A DNA stretch of 64,000 nucleotides from Dankookia rubra. Lineage in GTDB: Bacteria; Pseudomonadota; Alphaproteobacteria; Acetobacterales; Acetobacteraceae. Under the pieces are notes generated by a model. That model ran no database searches and had not been told where the DNA came from. It saw only the letters and a program-made list of their open reading frames with translations. How positions within the stretch are numbered: the first letter of the stretch is position 1; the number at the start of each line of letters is the position of its first letter. The DNA lies in NCBI RefSeq assembly GCF_004355005.1, contig NZ_SMSJ01000001.1:62001-126000 (forward strand), read 5' to 3'. Positions 8,297 through 18,549 of this stretch are shown in pieces. Made by a program: the position numbers and the translations under genes.

Positions 8297-8689
8297 TGCA
8301 GCGCCCGCGGCGCCTACGTGGTGGCCAAGGCCGATCGCGGGCTGCGCGTTGCCACCATCGTCGTCACCAGCACCAAAATCGCAATGGCGATGCAGGCCCG
8401 GGCCATTCTGGCAGAGGTGGGAACTGCCGTTGCCGTCGTCTCCATGCCCTGCTGGGCGGTGCTCGAGTGGCAGGACAGCGCTTACCGCCGGGCGGTGCTC
8501 GGCACCGCGCCGCGCATCGGGATGAAGGCCGCGATGCGGCTCAGCCGGAATCGCCGGATCGGGCATGATGGCGCCTTCATCGTCATGTCCGACCTCAGGG
8601 CCTCCGGCGCGGAGGATGATCTCTGGCGACATTTCGGCATCACGGCGAAGGCGATCGCCGCCACAGTGCGGGAGCAATGCCCCCAATAG
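8297..8689 (+). pseudogene. Transketolase C-terminal fragment
   Basis: About 130 residues matching only the C-terminal domain of transketolase: GAYVVAKADRG.RVATIVVTS (usual IATGSE region), ARAILAEVGTAVAVVSMPCW, WQDSAYRRAVLGTAPRIGMKAA, IGHDGAFIVMSDL.ASG and LWRHFGITAKAIAATV. The thiamine-binding and pyrimidine domains are absent, and the frame upstream runs into the IS630 remnant. Some positions usually conserved are changed (for example TSTK where ATGSE is usual), consistent with relaxed selection. An intact transketolase is presumably elsewhere. The open frame starts earlier, at 8087, but that part is antisense to the transposase and has no similarity to transketolase. Confidence 0.82.
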
Positions 8690-8727
8690 GATCGGCTGCC
8701 CTAAACATTCCGGGACTAAGGGCCAAG

Positions 8728-8779
8728 GCCGGACGGAAGGCTCAGCCTGCCGAGCTTGCGGTACTTCCTTCCGGCCGGC
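8728..8779. terminator. Possible bidirectional terminator hairpin
   Basis: Arms GCCGGACGGAAGG (8728-8740) and CCTTCCGGCCGGC (8767-8779) pair at 12 of 13 positions around a loop that itself contains GCTC/GAGC. It sits between the transketolase scrap (+) and the end of the dioxygenase gene (-). There is no clear T-run, so rho-independent action is uncertain. Confidence 0.35.
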
Positions 8780-8893
8780 TTCGGACAACCGCCGGGGCAA
8801 TCCAGGCAAACACAATAGAAGCCATTTCCCACACCGGCGCTTGGGCCGGGGGTGCCGGTTGACCAGCGGTATCCGGCACGCCCCACTCTGACA

Positions 8894-10024
8894 CTAAGCC
8901 TGGTTGGCCTCCGGTTCCAGCAGCATTGCCAAGGCCGCGGCCTGACGCCGCTCGAAGGCCCGCCGTACCGAGTCATAGGCTTGGCCACGGATGCCGCCAC
9001 GCACCGTGCGGGCGGCGACGCTGCGATAACCCGGCAGCCAGGCCTCCGGCAGTGCCCGCGCATCCGGCGGGGTCAGCCATAAGCGGAACAGCAATCGCTT
9101 GGCCGCCGGGTCATCGTGGTCCTCGAATTCGGTACGGGAATGCAGCGTGACATGGCTGTTGAGCAGTTGCATGTCGCCCGGCGCCAAATGCATCGCGTAC
9201 ATCACCGAAGGCCGCCGCAGGATCTCGTCCAACAGGTCGATCGTCGCATGCTGTGCGGCGCTCAAGGGTGGCACGCCAGGCAGCTTCTGCGCCGAGATAA
9301 TGCGGTTGCGGTTCCACCGGCTGTGCAAGCGCCCTTCGAGCGCGGCGTAGATGGGATGCGGGTAGAAGGGCGCCTCGTCGGGGGCCTGCTCCGCCTGTCG
9401 GCTGAAATGAAAGGTGCCATGCAGCAACGCCGCCAAGTCAGGGCGTTCACTCGCCATGATGTTGTGCGCAGTAACCGAGCTGCTGACCATGCTCATGCCG
9501 CCTGCCTTGGCGGTGTTGAAGCAGGTGAGTGCGACGACATCCGCGCCATCGGTGTGGAAGTCCAGCTCGGCATTCGAGGAATAGCCACGGCCGGTGCCGC
9601 TGCGGTAGACCGTGCCAACATCCCGCACCGCGGAGAGGTAATGTGTGGCCTTGCCCTGGGGTCGCGGCACGCCGGCATGCAGGCCGATTGCCCATGTCAG
9701 CAGTTCGAATTCCGGCTCGGACAACGCCTCCCGCGGCAGGCCTTGCACCAGCGCGATGCCGCGGCCGTTGCGAGTCTCGGCAAAGGCCGCATCCAGCACG
9801 GGCAGCGCCGCGCTGAAGTCGAAATCCTCGCGCCGGTAGTCGGTCAGCGGCTGGCCGGGCCGATGCGCCCGCCGGACCGCCCGCGCCATTTCCCCGGCAG
9901 CCCCCTCGCTCAGCGCGAAGACCCAGGACGGATCCGCGGCAAGCTCCGGCGCCGACCAGGCGGCGCGGGTGCCGGCGGCGACCGGCCGCACGACCGTTGC
10001 AATCTCAGCCCCGTCCATGGCCAT
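8894..10024 (-). CDS. TauD/TfdA-family Fe(II)/2-oxoglutarate dioxygenase
   Basis: A 376-residue enzyme with the metal-binding HxD in FHTDGADVVALTC, the distal His in LLNSHVTLHSRTEFED, and the 2-oxoglutarate Arg expected in RLLFRLWLT. The GIALVQGLP and GLHAGVPRPQG segments are also typical of the TauD/TfdA/gamma-butyrobetaine hydroxylase fold. Such enzymes hydroxylate small carboxylates or sulfonates; the substrate here cannot be read. Its start overlaps the end of the PrpF-type gene by 20 bases, so it is the third gene of a three-gene operon with a Bug binding protein, suggesting oxidation of an imported carboxylic acid. Confidence 0.88.
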   Translation of the reverse strand: MAMDGAEIATVVRPVAAGTRAAWSAPELAADPSWVFALSEGAAGEMARAVRRAHRPGQPLTDYRREDFDFSAALPVLDAAFAETRNGRGIALVQGLPREALSEPEFELLTWAIGLHAGVPRPQGKATHYLSAVRDVGTVYRSGTGRGYSSNAELDFHTDGADVVALTCFNTAKAGGMSMVSSSVTAHNIMASERPDLAALLHGTFHFSRQAEQAPDEAPFYPHPIYAALEGRLHSRWNRNRIISAQKLPGVPPLSAAQHATIDLLDEILRRPSVMYAMHLAPGDMQLLNSHVTLHSRTEFEDHDDPAAKRLLFRLWLTPPDARALPEAWLPGYRSVAARTVRGGIRGQAYDSVRRAFERRQAAALAMLLEPEANQA

Positions 10025-11198
10025 CCGTCCTTCTCTTCTGGATCACCGCGTCCCAATCGACCGGCACGAAGACCCTACCCTCAAGGATACGCCGGGCCGT
10101 ACGGCCGAGCGTCGCGCGCCGCACCGTGCCATCCGGGGCGATCTCAGTCTCAATCTCGATCACTCCGGCCGGATGGCCGATGCGAATGGCGGCGCGATTG
10201 TGCGGCCGAGTCACCTCATGGACCAGCGTGCCTGCGAGCCGTGCGGCGACACCGGTGCAGACCGTGCTGGTGCCGGCATAGGTTTTGTGCATCTGCTGCA
10301 TGAACATGAGGCGGGAGACGAGATCGACCTCCATCTCCGTCACCATCCCGCCGGCCAGCGCATTGCGATAGTCGGCAGGTGGCCCGACCATGCCGAGCAA
10401 GGGAGTCGCCGGCGACTCTTCCCGCGCGCGTGCCGCATCGGCGACCATACCCATGCGCTCAGCGGCCATGCCGCGGATCCGCTCGACCAAGGCGCGAAGC
10501 TCCGGCTTGGCGTCGATCTCGGCAGCGGTCTCAGTGCCGGTCAGCCCGAGATCATGCGCCCGCAGGAAGACATGCGCATTGCCGATATCGACCAGCGAAA
10601 CGTCGAGCGGGCCGAAACCCGGCACTTCGAGCCGGTCGACCGGCCGTCCCGTCGGCAGAAGCCGGCCGGTGGCGCCCCCGGCGGTGTCGGCGAAGTCGAT
10701 CATGATGCGGGCACCGCTGCCCGGTACGCCGGGCACCACATAGTCGCCATGCTCGAGCGGCCGGCCATTCTCGACCGGCACCTCGATCCGCAGAACCCGA
10801 TCTAGATTGGTGTTGTAAGCGCGAACGACCGTGACCGGGGCGGTCGGCGTGACCATGCCTTCGTAAACGGCAAAAACACCCACGGCGGCGCTGATATTGC
10901 CGCAGAGGCTGCGCCAGTCGACCTCCGGATGGTCGATCTCCACTTGACCGAAGGTATAGGTCAGATGCGTGCCGGCGGCGCGCGGCAATGCCTCGCGCGG
11001 CGGACCGATGATTGCCAGTTTGCTGGTCAGCGGATCGGCGCCGCCGAGGCCATCGATCTGCCGCCGGTCGGGTGACCCATAGACCGCCAGGATCAGCCGC
11101 CGTCGCGCTTCCGGGTCCGCCGGAATATCGGCCTCTTTCAGAAAGACCGCCTTGCTGGTGCCGCCTCGCATGATGACGCAGCGCAGGGAATGGGGCAT
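10005..11198 (-). CDS. PrpF/GalD-family isomerase (2-methylaconitate or 4-oxalomesaconate type)
   Basis: A 397-residue member of the PrpF family (DUF453, diaminopimelate-epimerase fold). It begins MPHSLRCVIMRGGTSKAVFLKEADIP, where MRGGTSK is the family signature, followed by QIDGLGGADPLTSKLAI and CGNISAAVGVFAV. The C-terminal half has QQMHKTYAGTSTVCTGVAARL. Known members shift double bonds in tricarboxylates such as 2-methylaconitate (propionate route) or 4-oxalomesaconate (gallate/protocatechuate route). No prpC/D or gal genes are adjacent, so substrate choice is open. It begins 10 bases after a tricarboxylate-type binding protein gene, which fits uptake and processing of a tricarboxylic acid. 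Confidence 0.88.
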   Translation of the reverse strand: MPHSLRCVIMRGGTSKAVFLKEADIPADPEARRRLILAVYGSPDRRQIDGLGGADPLTSKLAIIGPPREALPRAAGTHLTYTFGQVEIDHPEVDWRSLCGNISAAVGVFAVYEGMVTPTAPVTVVRAYNTNLDRVLRIEVPVENGRPLEHGDYVVPGVPGSGARIMIDFADTAGGATGRLLPTGRPVDRLEVPGFGPLDVSLVDIGNAHVFLRAHDLGLTGTETAAEIDAKPELRALVERIRGMAAERMGMVADAARAREESPATPLLGMVGPPADYRNALAGGMVTEMEVDLVSRLMFMQQMHKTYAGTSTVCTGVAARLAGTLVHEVTRPHNRAAIRIGHPAGVIEIETEIAPDGTVRRATLGRTARRILEGRVFVPVDWDAVIQKRRTDGHGRG

Positions 11199-11208
11199 GC
11201 GGTGCTTT

Positions 11209-12231
11209 CTATTCCGGCGTGATCCCCGCCTTGCGCATCAGCACCTCGTTCAGCGAAAGGTCGCGGGTGATCCGGGCGCGCATCGCTTGAGGACCGAGCG
11301 GCAGCGGCAGCAGGCCGAATTCCCCGGCCAGTTGCTGCGCCTGCGGGCGGGATACAGCGACGCGTACAGCCTGATCGAGCGCCGCGGCGAGCGGTGGCGT
11401 AAGCCCGGCGGGCCCGGCCAGGCACCACCAGGCACTGACCAGGAACTCCGGCAGTCCCAACTCGCCCATCGTCGGCACCTTCGGCACCGCCGCCAATCGC
11501 TGCTCATGTGGGGCGCCGAGCGCGTTCAGCCGGCCTTCCAGCACATGCCCGCGCGCCGGAGCGAAGGTTGTGAACATCAGGTCGACGCGGCCGGCCAGGA
11601 TCTCGGTCAGCGCCGGAGCCGGTCCACCGAAGGGCACGTGCAGCATCTCGACCCCGGCCCGCTCACACAGGTCGAGCATCAGCATGTGCGCAGTCGAGCC
11701 AACACCCCAGGTGGCGTAAGAAAGCTTGCCCGGCTCGCGCTTCGCCGTCTCGATCACCTGAGCGAAACCGGTCCAGCGCGGATGCGCCACCAGCAGATAA
11801 GCGGAGGCATAAAGCAAGCTGATGAATGTGAAGTCAGTCAGTGGATCATAGCCCAGGTTGCGGTAGGCGAAGGGCGCCTGGGACAAGGCCGAATTGCTGC
11901 CGACCAATAGCGTTGTGCCATCCGGCCGTGCCCGGGCGACGTAGCGGGCGCCGACCGTCGTGGTGGCACCGGGCTTGTGCTCCATGACAAAATTGCCGCC
12001 GAAGCTCTCGGAGAAACCGTCCTGCAGGATGCGGGCGACGACGTCGGTGCCGCCGCCCGGTGTAAAGGGGATCACCAAGCTGACGCTGCGGCTGCTTGGC
12101 CAGCCATCGAGGCCCTTTGCTGCAGTGCCAGTGCCCTGGGGGCCGATTGCCTGGGCGCCAGCGAGCGATGGCGCGGCAAGCTGCCCGGTCACGGCAAGCA
12201 GCGCACGGCGGGGAAGGTCGGTGCGGCTCAT
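11209..12231 (-). CDS. Bug-family (TctC) tripartite tricarboxylate transporter binding protein
   Basis: About 340 residues from the ATG at 12231, giving the signal peptide MSRTDLPRRALLAVTGQLAA with cleavage near LAGAQA. The mature N-terminus has the Bug hallmark SVSLVIPFTPGGGTDVVARIL; the EHKPGATTTVGARYVARARPDGTTLLVG segment is the family's second signature, and YATWGVGSTAHMLMLDL follows. Bug proteins bind carboxylates or amides in the periplasm and serve TctAB permeases; none is encoded nearby, as is common in lineages with many Bug paralogues. First gene of the operon with the isomerase and dioxygenase. Confidence 0.9.
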   Translation of the reverse strand: MSRTDLPRRALLAVTGQLAAPSLAGAQAIGPQGTGTAAKGLDGWPSSRSVSLVIPFTPGGGTDVVARILQDGFSESFGGNFVMEHKPGATTTVGARYVARARPDGTTLLVGSNSALSQAPFAYRNLGYDPLTDFTFISLLYASAYLLVAHPRWTGFAQVIETAKREPGKLSYATWGVGSTAHMLMLDLCERAGVEMLHVPFGGPAPALTEILAGRVDLMFTTFAPARGHVLEGRLNALGAPHEQRLAAVPKVPTMGELGLPEFLVSAWWCLAGPAGLTPPLAAALDQAVRVAVSRPQAQQLAGEFGLLPLPLGPQAMRARITRDLSLNEVLMRKAGITPE

Positions 12232-12383
12232 CGGGAGTCTACCGCATGACAGGGGGCGTGGACCATTCGGACTGGTCTCCTCCATCGGCCCGGCCGTCAG
12301 GCGCCGGACTCTTATCGCTTGGAGGAAAGCCTAGAAGGGTTATGCTCTCCTGCGAAGGCGGGAATTGCCTGACGCGCGGTGCC

Positions 12384-14006
<1,623 letters not shown>

Positions 14007-14134
14007 GGGAACTCGGGGCCGGATACGGTTGCGGTGCGCTTATGGCACGCGGCGCAGCGGCATGGGACAGCGAAGGCATGGTTGCGGAGGCGTCTGGGCA
14101 GCGCCGCCAGCCTTCCGGCAACTGTCTGGCCGAC

Positions 14135-14929
14135 CTAACTCCGGAGGCCATGCAATTCTGCCTCAAGGCTCGCTGCTGCCTCCAGCATCAGCGCGACCAC
14201 TGGCCCGTCCGGCGCGACATTCAGCCGGCCAACCCGGCTGAACACCGTCAGCGCCAAGCGGATGCGGCCGCCTGCGGCGTCGAAGACCGGCACGGAGACG
14301 GCGGCGAGGCCGGTGTCGCCTTCGTTGGCTGTGGTGGCGAAGGCCCGCCGGCGCACCGCGGCCAGAACCCGCTCCAGCGCCGCGGCATCGGCCGGGGCGC
14401 CCGGGCGGCCGATGGCCCGGCTCTGCGACATCTCGCGCTCGGCAAAGGGCATGGTCCGCTCCGCCTCGTCGAAGGCGCAGAAGACTAGGCCGGAGGCCGA
14501 ATAGGTCAGCGGGCAGACATGGCCGGGCGGGACGCTGGCCGCCAGCGCGTGGCGCGCCGCCACTAGCCGCACATGAGTCGGGCCATGCGTACCCCAGACC
14601 GCAGCTGCGGCGGTCTCTCCGGTACGGGCGACGATCGCCTCCAGCGCCCGCTCCGCCCGCTTCAGCAGGTCGGAACGCCCCAGTGCCGCGAGGCCAGCGC
14701 GGAGCATCAAGGGACCAAGTTCGTAGCGGGCTGTCGCCGGGTCCTGCTCCACCAGCCCGGAGCGGCTGAGGCTGACGAGGTAGCGATGAGCCTTGGCCGA
14801 GGGCATGGCTGCGGCACGTGAGAGGTCGGCCAAGCGCATCGGACCGCCGGCCTCAGCCAATAGCCGCAGCAACTGCCCGGCCACTTCCACCGACTTCACC
14901 CCGCTGCGGGCGTCTTCGGTCACCGGCAT
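14135..14929 (-). CDS. IclR-family transcriptional regulator
   Basis: About 264 residues from the ATG at 14929; an in-frame GTG at 14947 would add six residues and neither has a clear ribosome site. The winged helix-turn-helix lies near residues 10-70 (GVKSVEVAGQLLRLLAEAGG, MRLADLSRAAAMPSAKAHRYL, SLSRSGLVEQ). The effector-binding domain follows (GTHGPTHVRLV, PPGHVCPLTYSASGLVF, ATTANEGDTGLAAVSVPVFD). IclR proteins commonly control aromatic-acid and acetate catabolism. The gene is divergent from the metallo-hydrolase/hmgA pair, making that pair the obvious target, and two palindromes in the intervening region could be its operator. Confidence 0.88.
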   Translation of the reverse strand: MPVTEDARSGVKSVEVAGQLLRLLAEAGGPMRLADLSRAAAMPSAKAHRYLVSLSRSGLVEQDPATARYELGPLMLRAGLAALGRSDLLKRAERALEAIVARTGETAAAAVWGTHGPTHVRLVAARHALAASVPPGHVCPLTYSASGLVFCAFDEAERTMPFAEREMSQSRAIGRPGAPADAAALERVLAAVRRRAFATTANEGDTGLAAVSVPVFDAAGGRIRLALTVFSRVGRLNVAPDGPVVALMLEAAASLEAELHGLRS

Positions 14930-14970
14930 GTCCTGGTCACGTGGCACTTGACACGCAGCCCCGTTGATTC

Positions 14971-15006
14971 GCTACATACAGCATAGCAAGCTACGCATTA
15001 CGTAGC
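14971..15006. promoter_or_regulatory. Candidate IclR operator: two tandem palindromes
   Basis: Two 17-base sites of the form GCTAC-N7-RTAGC lie 19 bases apart start to start: 14971-14987 (right arm ATAGC) and 14990-15006 (right arm GTAGC). The second also forms a 6-base perfect inverted repeat GCTACG/CGTAGC. They sit in the divergent region 42 bases from the IclR start and 62 bases from the hydrolase start. Two sites about two helical turns apart fit binding by an IclR tetramer (inference). Confidence 0.55.
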
Positions 15007-15067
15007 AAGTATTCCGCTGGCCGCCATCGAATTGGTCACGTGGGATGCAGCAGGAGAGGAGACGCCC

Positions 15068-16042
15068 ATGTCCGGCTTCGCCAGCAGCAACGACCTGACC
15101 GAGAAGGTGGTCTCCTTCGACGAACTCGGCCCGGGCCTCTATGGCTGGACTGCCGAGGGTGACCCGAATTCCGGCATCGTCATCGGCGATGACAGTGTGC
15201 TGGTGGTTGATGCGCAGGCGACGCCGAAGATGGCGGCCGACGTCATCGCCAAGGTGCGCAGCGTGACGGACAAACCGATCCGGCATGTCGTGCTCAGCCA
15301 CTATCATGCGGTCCGCGTGCTCGGCGCCTCGGGCTACCAGGGCGCCGAGATCATCGCCTCCGATGTCACGCGCGACCTGATCGTCGAGCGCGGCCAACAA
15401 GACATGGACAGCGAAATCGGTCGCTTTCCCCGCCTGTTCCGCGGCAAGGAGAGCATTCCCGGCCTGACCTGGCCGCATGTGGTGTTCCACAAGCGGATGA
15501 CGCTGTGGATGGGCCAGCGGGAAGTGCAGATCATCCAGATCGGCCGCAGCCACACCGCCGGCGACACGGTGGTCTGGCTGCCGAAGGAAAAGGTCTGCTT
15601 CGCCGGCGACGTGGTGGAGTTTGGCGCCACGCCCTATTGCGGCGACGCGCATTTCACCGACTGGCCGGCGACGCTCACGGCGCTGAAGGCGCTGGGCGCG
15701 GAGAAGCTGGTCCCCGGCCGTGGCCGCAGCCTGCTCAACCCGAAGGACGTCGAGGAAGGCATCGCCGGCACCGCCGCCTTCACCGCGGACCTCTTCGCCA
15801 TCGCCAGGACCGGTGCGGCCAAAGGGGCCAGCCTCAAGCAGGTCTATGACGAGGCAATGGGCGCGATGCGGCCGAAATACGGGCATTGGGTGATCTTCGA
15901 GCACTGCATGCCCTTCAACGTTTCCCGCGCCTATGACGAGGCTAAGGGCCTCGACCACCCGCGCATCTGGACCGCCGAGCGCGATGTCGAGATGTGGAAG
16001 GCGCTGGAGCACGGGGCCGCAGCGAAGTCCGGCGAGATCTGA
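15068..16042 (+). CDS. Metallo-beta-lactamase-fold hydrolase with altered metal motif
   Basis: A 324-residue protein of the MBL fold. The ATG at 15068 follows an AGGAGAGGAG stretch. VLVVDAQATP and IRHVVLSHYHAVRVLGASGY (residues 71-90) mark the metal site, but the usual HxHxDH is changed to HYHAVR, losing the Asp and third His. Later ligands appear kept: GRSHTAGDT, CFAGDVVEFG and the closing EHCMPF. Substrate unknown; relatives sit in quinoprotein or aromatic-acid clusters. It is immediately upstream of hmgA (76 bases apart), so a supporting role in homogentisate or tyrosine breakdown is possible but unproven. Confidence 0.83.
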   Translation: MSGFASSNDLTEKVVSFDELGPGLYGWTAEGDPNSGIVIGDDSVLVVDAQATPKMAADVIAKVRSVTDKPIRHVVLSHYHAVRVLGASGYQGAEIIASDVTRDLIVERGQQDMDSEIGRFPRLFRGKESIPGLTWPHVVFHKRMTLWMGQREVQIIQIGRSHTAGDTVVWLPKEKVCFAGDVVEFGATPYCGDAHFTDWPATLTALKALGAEKLVPGRGRSLLNPKDVEEGIAGTAAFTADLFAIARTGAAKGASLKQVYDEAMGAMRPKYGHWVIFEHCMPFNVSRAYDEAKGLDHPRIWTAERDVEMWKALEHGAAAKSGEI

Positions 16043-16118
16043 GCCGCGCCGATGACCGAAGGGGCGCTTGCCCCGGCGGTCGGAATCGCCGTGCCAAGCA
16101 CAGTACGAGGAGGGTGCG

Positions 16119-17465
16119 ATGACCATCGTCCAGCCCATGACCACCGCCCGCACCGGCACCGCCGAGCCGGGCTACATGACCGGCTTCGGCAACCAGTTCG
16201 AGACGGAGGCGCTGCCCGGCGCGTTGCCGGTCGGCCACAACTCGCCGCAACGCTGCGCCTATGGACTTTATGCCGAGCAGCTCTCGGGCTCGCCCTTCAC
16301 CGCGCCGCGGGCGTCCAACGAACGGAGCTGGCTGTACCGCATCCGCCCGACCGTCGCGCATTGGGGCGCCTTCCAGAAGATCGATGCCGGGCTATGGCGC
16401 ACCGCGCCCTGCGCCGAGGTGGAAATGCCGATCCAGCCGCTGCGCTGGAACCCGATCCCCTTTCCGGCCGAAGGAGTCGGTTTCCTGCAGGGCATCCGCA
16501 CCATCACCACCGCGGGGGACGCGGCGACGCAGTCCGGCATGGCGACGCATGTCTACCTCGCCACGCGGTCGATGGTCGATGAGGTCTTCTACAACGCCGA
16601 TGCCGAGATGCTGTTCGTGCCGCAGCAGGGCGCGCTTCGGCTGGCGACCGAGTTCGGCGTCATCGATATCACTCCGGGCGAGATCGCCGTCATCCCGCGC
16701 GGGGTGAAGTTCCGCGCCGAGCTGCCGGGCGGCCCGGTGCGCGGCTATCTCTGCGAGAATTACGGCGGCGCCTTCACCCTGCCGGAACGTGGCCCGATCG
16801 GCGCCAACTGCCTGGCCAATCCGCGCGACGTCTTGACCCCCGTCGCCGCTTATGAGGACCGCGACGCACCGACCCGCATGGTGGTGAAGTGGGGCGGCAC
16901 GCTCTGGGCGACGGAGCTTGAGGCCTCGCCGCTCGACGTGGTCGCCTGGCACGGCAACTATGCGCCGTACAAATACGACCTGCGGCGCTTCTCCCCGGTA
17001 GGGCCGCTGCTCTTCGACCATGCCGATCCGTCGATCTTCACCGTGCTGACCTCGCCCAGCGAGACCCCGGGCACGGCAAACATCGATTTCGTCATCTTTC
17101 CCGACCGTTGGCTGGTCGCCGAGAACACCTTCCGGCCGCCCTGGTACCACATGAACATCATGAGCGAGTTCATGGGGCTGATCTACGGCCAGTACGACGC
17201 CAAGCCGCAGGGCTTCGTCCCCGGCGGCTTCAGCCTGCACAATTGCATGCTACCGCACGGCCCGGACATGGAAGCCTTCGAGGGCGCCAGCAAGGCGCCG
17301 CTGAAGCCGCACAAGCTGGAAGGCACCATGGCCTTCATGTTCGAGACGCGCTTCCCGCAGCGGGTCACCCGCTATGCCGCCGAGCTGCCGGAGCGGCAGG
17401 CGGAATACGGCGCCTATGGGTCGAAGCTGCAGAAGCACTTCAATCCGGGCCGCCGCGACGCCTGA
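16119..17465 (+). CDS. hmgA: Homogentisate 1,2-dioxygenase
   Basis: A 448-residue enzyme that opens the ring of homogentisate to maleylacetoacetate in tyrosine and phenylalanine breakdown, using Fe(II) and O2. The start ATG at 16119 is preceded by GAGGAGG. The N-terminus [20 protein letters not shown] and [20 protein letters not shown] are diagnostic. The iron-site region [16 protein letters not shown] and [12 protein letters not shown] supply the expected His, Glu and His ligands. Length is normal. No hmgB (fumarylacetoacetase) or maiA lies adjacent, so the later steps must be encoded elsewhere. Confidence 0.97.
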   Translation: MTIVQPMTTARTGTAEPGYMTGFGNQFETEALPGALPVGHNSPQRCAYGLYAEQLSGSPFTAPRASNERSWLYRIRPTVAHWGAFQKIDAGLWRTAPCAEVEMPIQPLRWNPIPFPAEGVGFLQGIRTITTAGDAATQSGMATHVYLATRSMVDEVFYNADAEMLFVPQQGALRLATEFGVIDITPGEIAVIPRGVKFRAELPGGPVRGYLCENYGGAFTLPERGPIGANCLANPRDVLTPVAAYEDRDAPTRMVVKWGGTLWATELEASPLDVVAWHGNYAPYKYDLRRFSPVGPLLFDHADPSIFTVLTSPSETPGTANIDFVIFPDRWLVAENTFRPPWYHMNIMSEFMGLIYGQYDAKPQGFVPGGFSLHNCMLPHGPDMEAFEGASKAPLKPHKLEGTMAFMFETRFPQRVTRYAAELPERQAEYGAYGSKLQKHFNPGRRDA

Positions 17466-17475
17466 CGCCGCGCAT

Positions 17476-17507
17476 GCCAGGGGCGCCGCTTGCGGCCTTC
17501 CCCTGGC
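17476..17507. terminator. Bidirectional hairpin between hmgA and the acyl-CoA dehydrogenase operon
   Basis: Perfect arms GCCAGGGG (17476-17483) and CCCCTGGC (17500-17507) enclose a second stem GCCGC-TT-GCGGC. It lies in the 48-base gap between two convergent genes. The flanks lack a long T-run on either side. Confidence 0.6.
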
Positions 17508-17513
17508 TGCCGG

Positions 17514-18548
17514 TCAGGCCGCCAGCCCCTGCGCCGCCGCGGCCTCCTCGCGGCAGCGCTCCGGCCCGCCGAGCACTTGCCGGTTGGCAGCGATGCGCTT
17601 GAACCAGAAGGGCAGGCCGAGCAGCTCGGTGAAGCCCATGCCGCCATGCACCTCGGTCGCGTGGCGGGCGACGTCGCGGGCGACCTCGTCCAGATGCGCC
17701 TTGACTTGGCAGGCGAGCAGATGCGCCTCCGCGTCCGGCGCGTCCTGCGCCTGGGCGGCGTACCAGACGAAGGCGCGGCAGGGTTCCAGCCAAGCAGCCA
17801 TCTCGGCGCAGGCATGCTTGACGCCCTGGAAGCTGGCGATGCTGCGGCCGAACTGGCGGCGCTGACCGGCATAGACGACGGCCTGGTCGAGCATGGATTG
17901 CGCCGCTCCGAGCGTCTCGGCGGCCAGGACGACGCGGCCGGCATCCAGCACCCGGGCCGCGTCAGCGGCAAGCCATTCGGCGGGCGCGGCGGTGAGGTCC
18001 ACATCGGCCAAGGGGCGCAGGCGGTCGAGGCTGGGTCGCGGGCGCAGCGTCACGCCCTCCGCATAGGCGGCGACCAGCGCCAGCGCGCCGTCGGGCAGTG
18101 CCAGCAGCAGATGCGTCGCGCCGGCCGCGTCGATCAGGCCGGTGAGGTTGCCGGAGATGCGGCCGCCATCCCGCCGCAAGGTGCAAGTGCCGGTGCTGCC
18201 TGTCAGGGCACCGAGGCCGACCGCCACGCGCATGCGGCCCGCGGCAAGCTCCGGCAGATGCGCCGTGCTCCGTAATGCGACCGGCGCCAGCACGGCACTG
18301 CCGAGGAAAGGCGTGGGTGCGGCATGCCGCCCCAGGGCCTCCCCCACCAGTGCCGCGTCCAGCATGCCGAGCCCGGCGCCGCCCGCCTCCTCCGGCACCA
18401 GCAGCCCCGGCACGCCAAGCTCCGTCAGCCCGGCCCAGAGCGCCGCATCTCCGCCGGCGCGCCGCAGCTCCATCGTGACGCGGTCCGACAGGAAGCGGCG
18501 CAGCGCTTCGCCGAACTGCCGCTGGTCCTCGCTCAGGCCGAAATCCAT
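17514..18548 (-). CDS. Acyl-CoA dehydrogenase family protein (short)
   Basis: A 344-residue protein with the acyl-CoA dehydrogenase layout: N-terminal helices (MDFGLSEDQRQFGEALRRFLSDRV), GVPGLLVPEEAGGAGLGMLDAALV.EALGR, a reduced middle beta domain (about 120-200), and C-terminal helices with VVYAGQRRQFGRSIASFQGVKHACAEM and HATEVHGGMGFTELLGLPFWFKR. It belongs to the short subgroup that often pairs with a second, longer dehydrogenase to form a heteromer, as in steroid and branched-acid degradation. Here the longer partner is the gene immediately upstream (1-base gap). The active-site base cannot be placed confidently. Last gene of the operon. Confidence 0.87.
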   Translation of the reverse strand: MDFGLSEDQRQFGEALRRFLSDRVTMELRRAGGDAALWAGLTELGVPGLLVPEEAGGAGLGMLDAALVGEALGRHAAPTPFLGSAVLAPVALRSTAHLPELAAGRMRVAVGLGALTGSTGTCTLRRDGGRISGNLTGLIDAAGATHLLLALPDGALALVAAYAEGVTLRPRPSLDRLRPLADVDLTAAPAEWLAADAARVLDAGRVVLAAETLGAAQSMLDQAVVYAGQRRQFGRSIASFQGVKHACAEMAAWLEPCRAFVWYAAQAQDAPDAEAHLLACQVKAHLDEVARDVARHATEVHGGMGFTELLGLPFWFKRIAANRQVLGGPERCREEAAAAQGLAA

Positions 18549-18549
18549 G

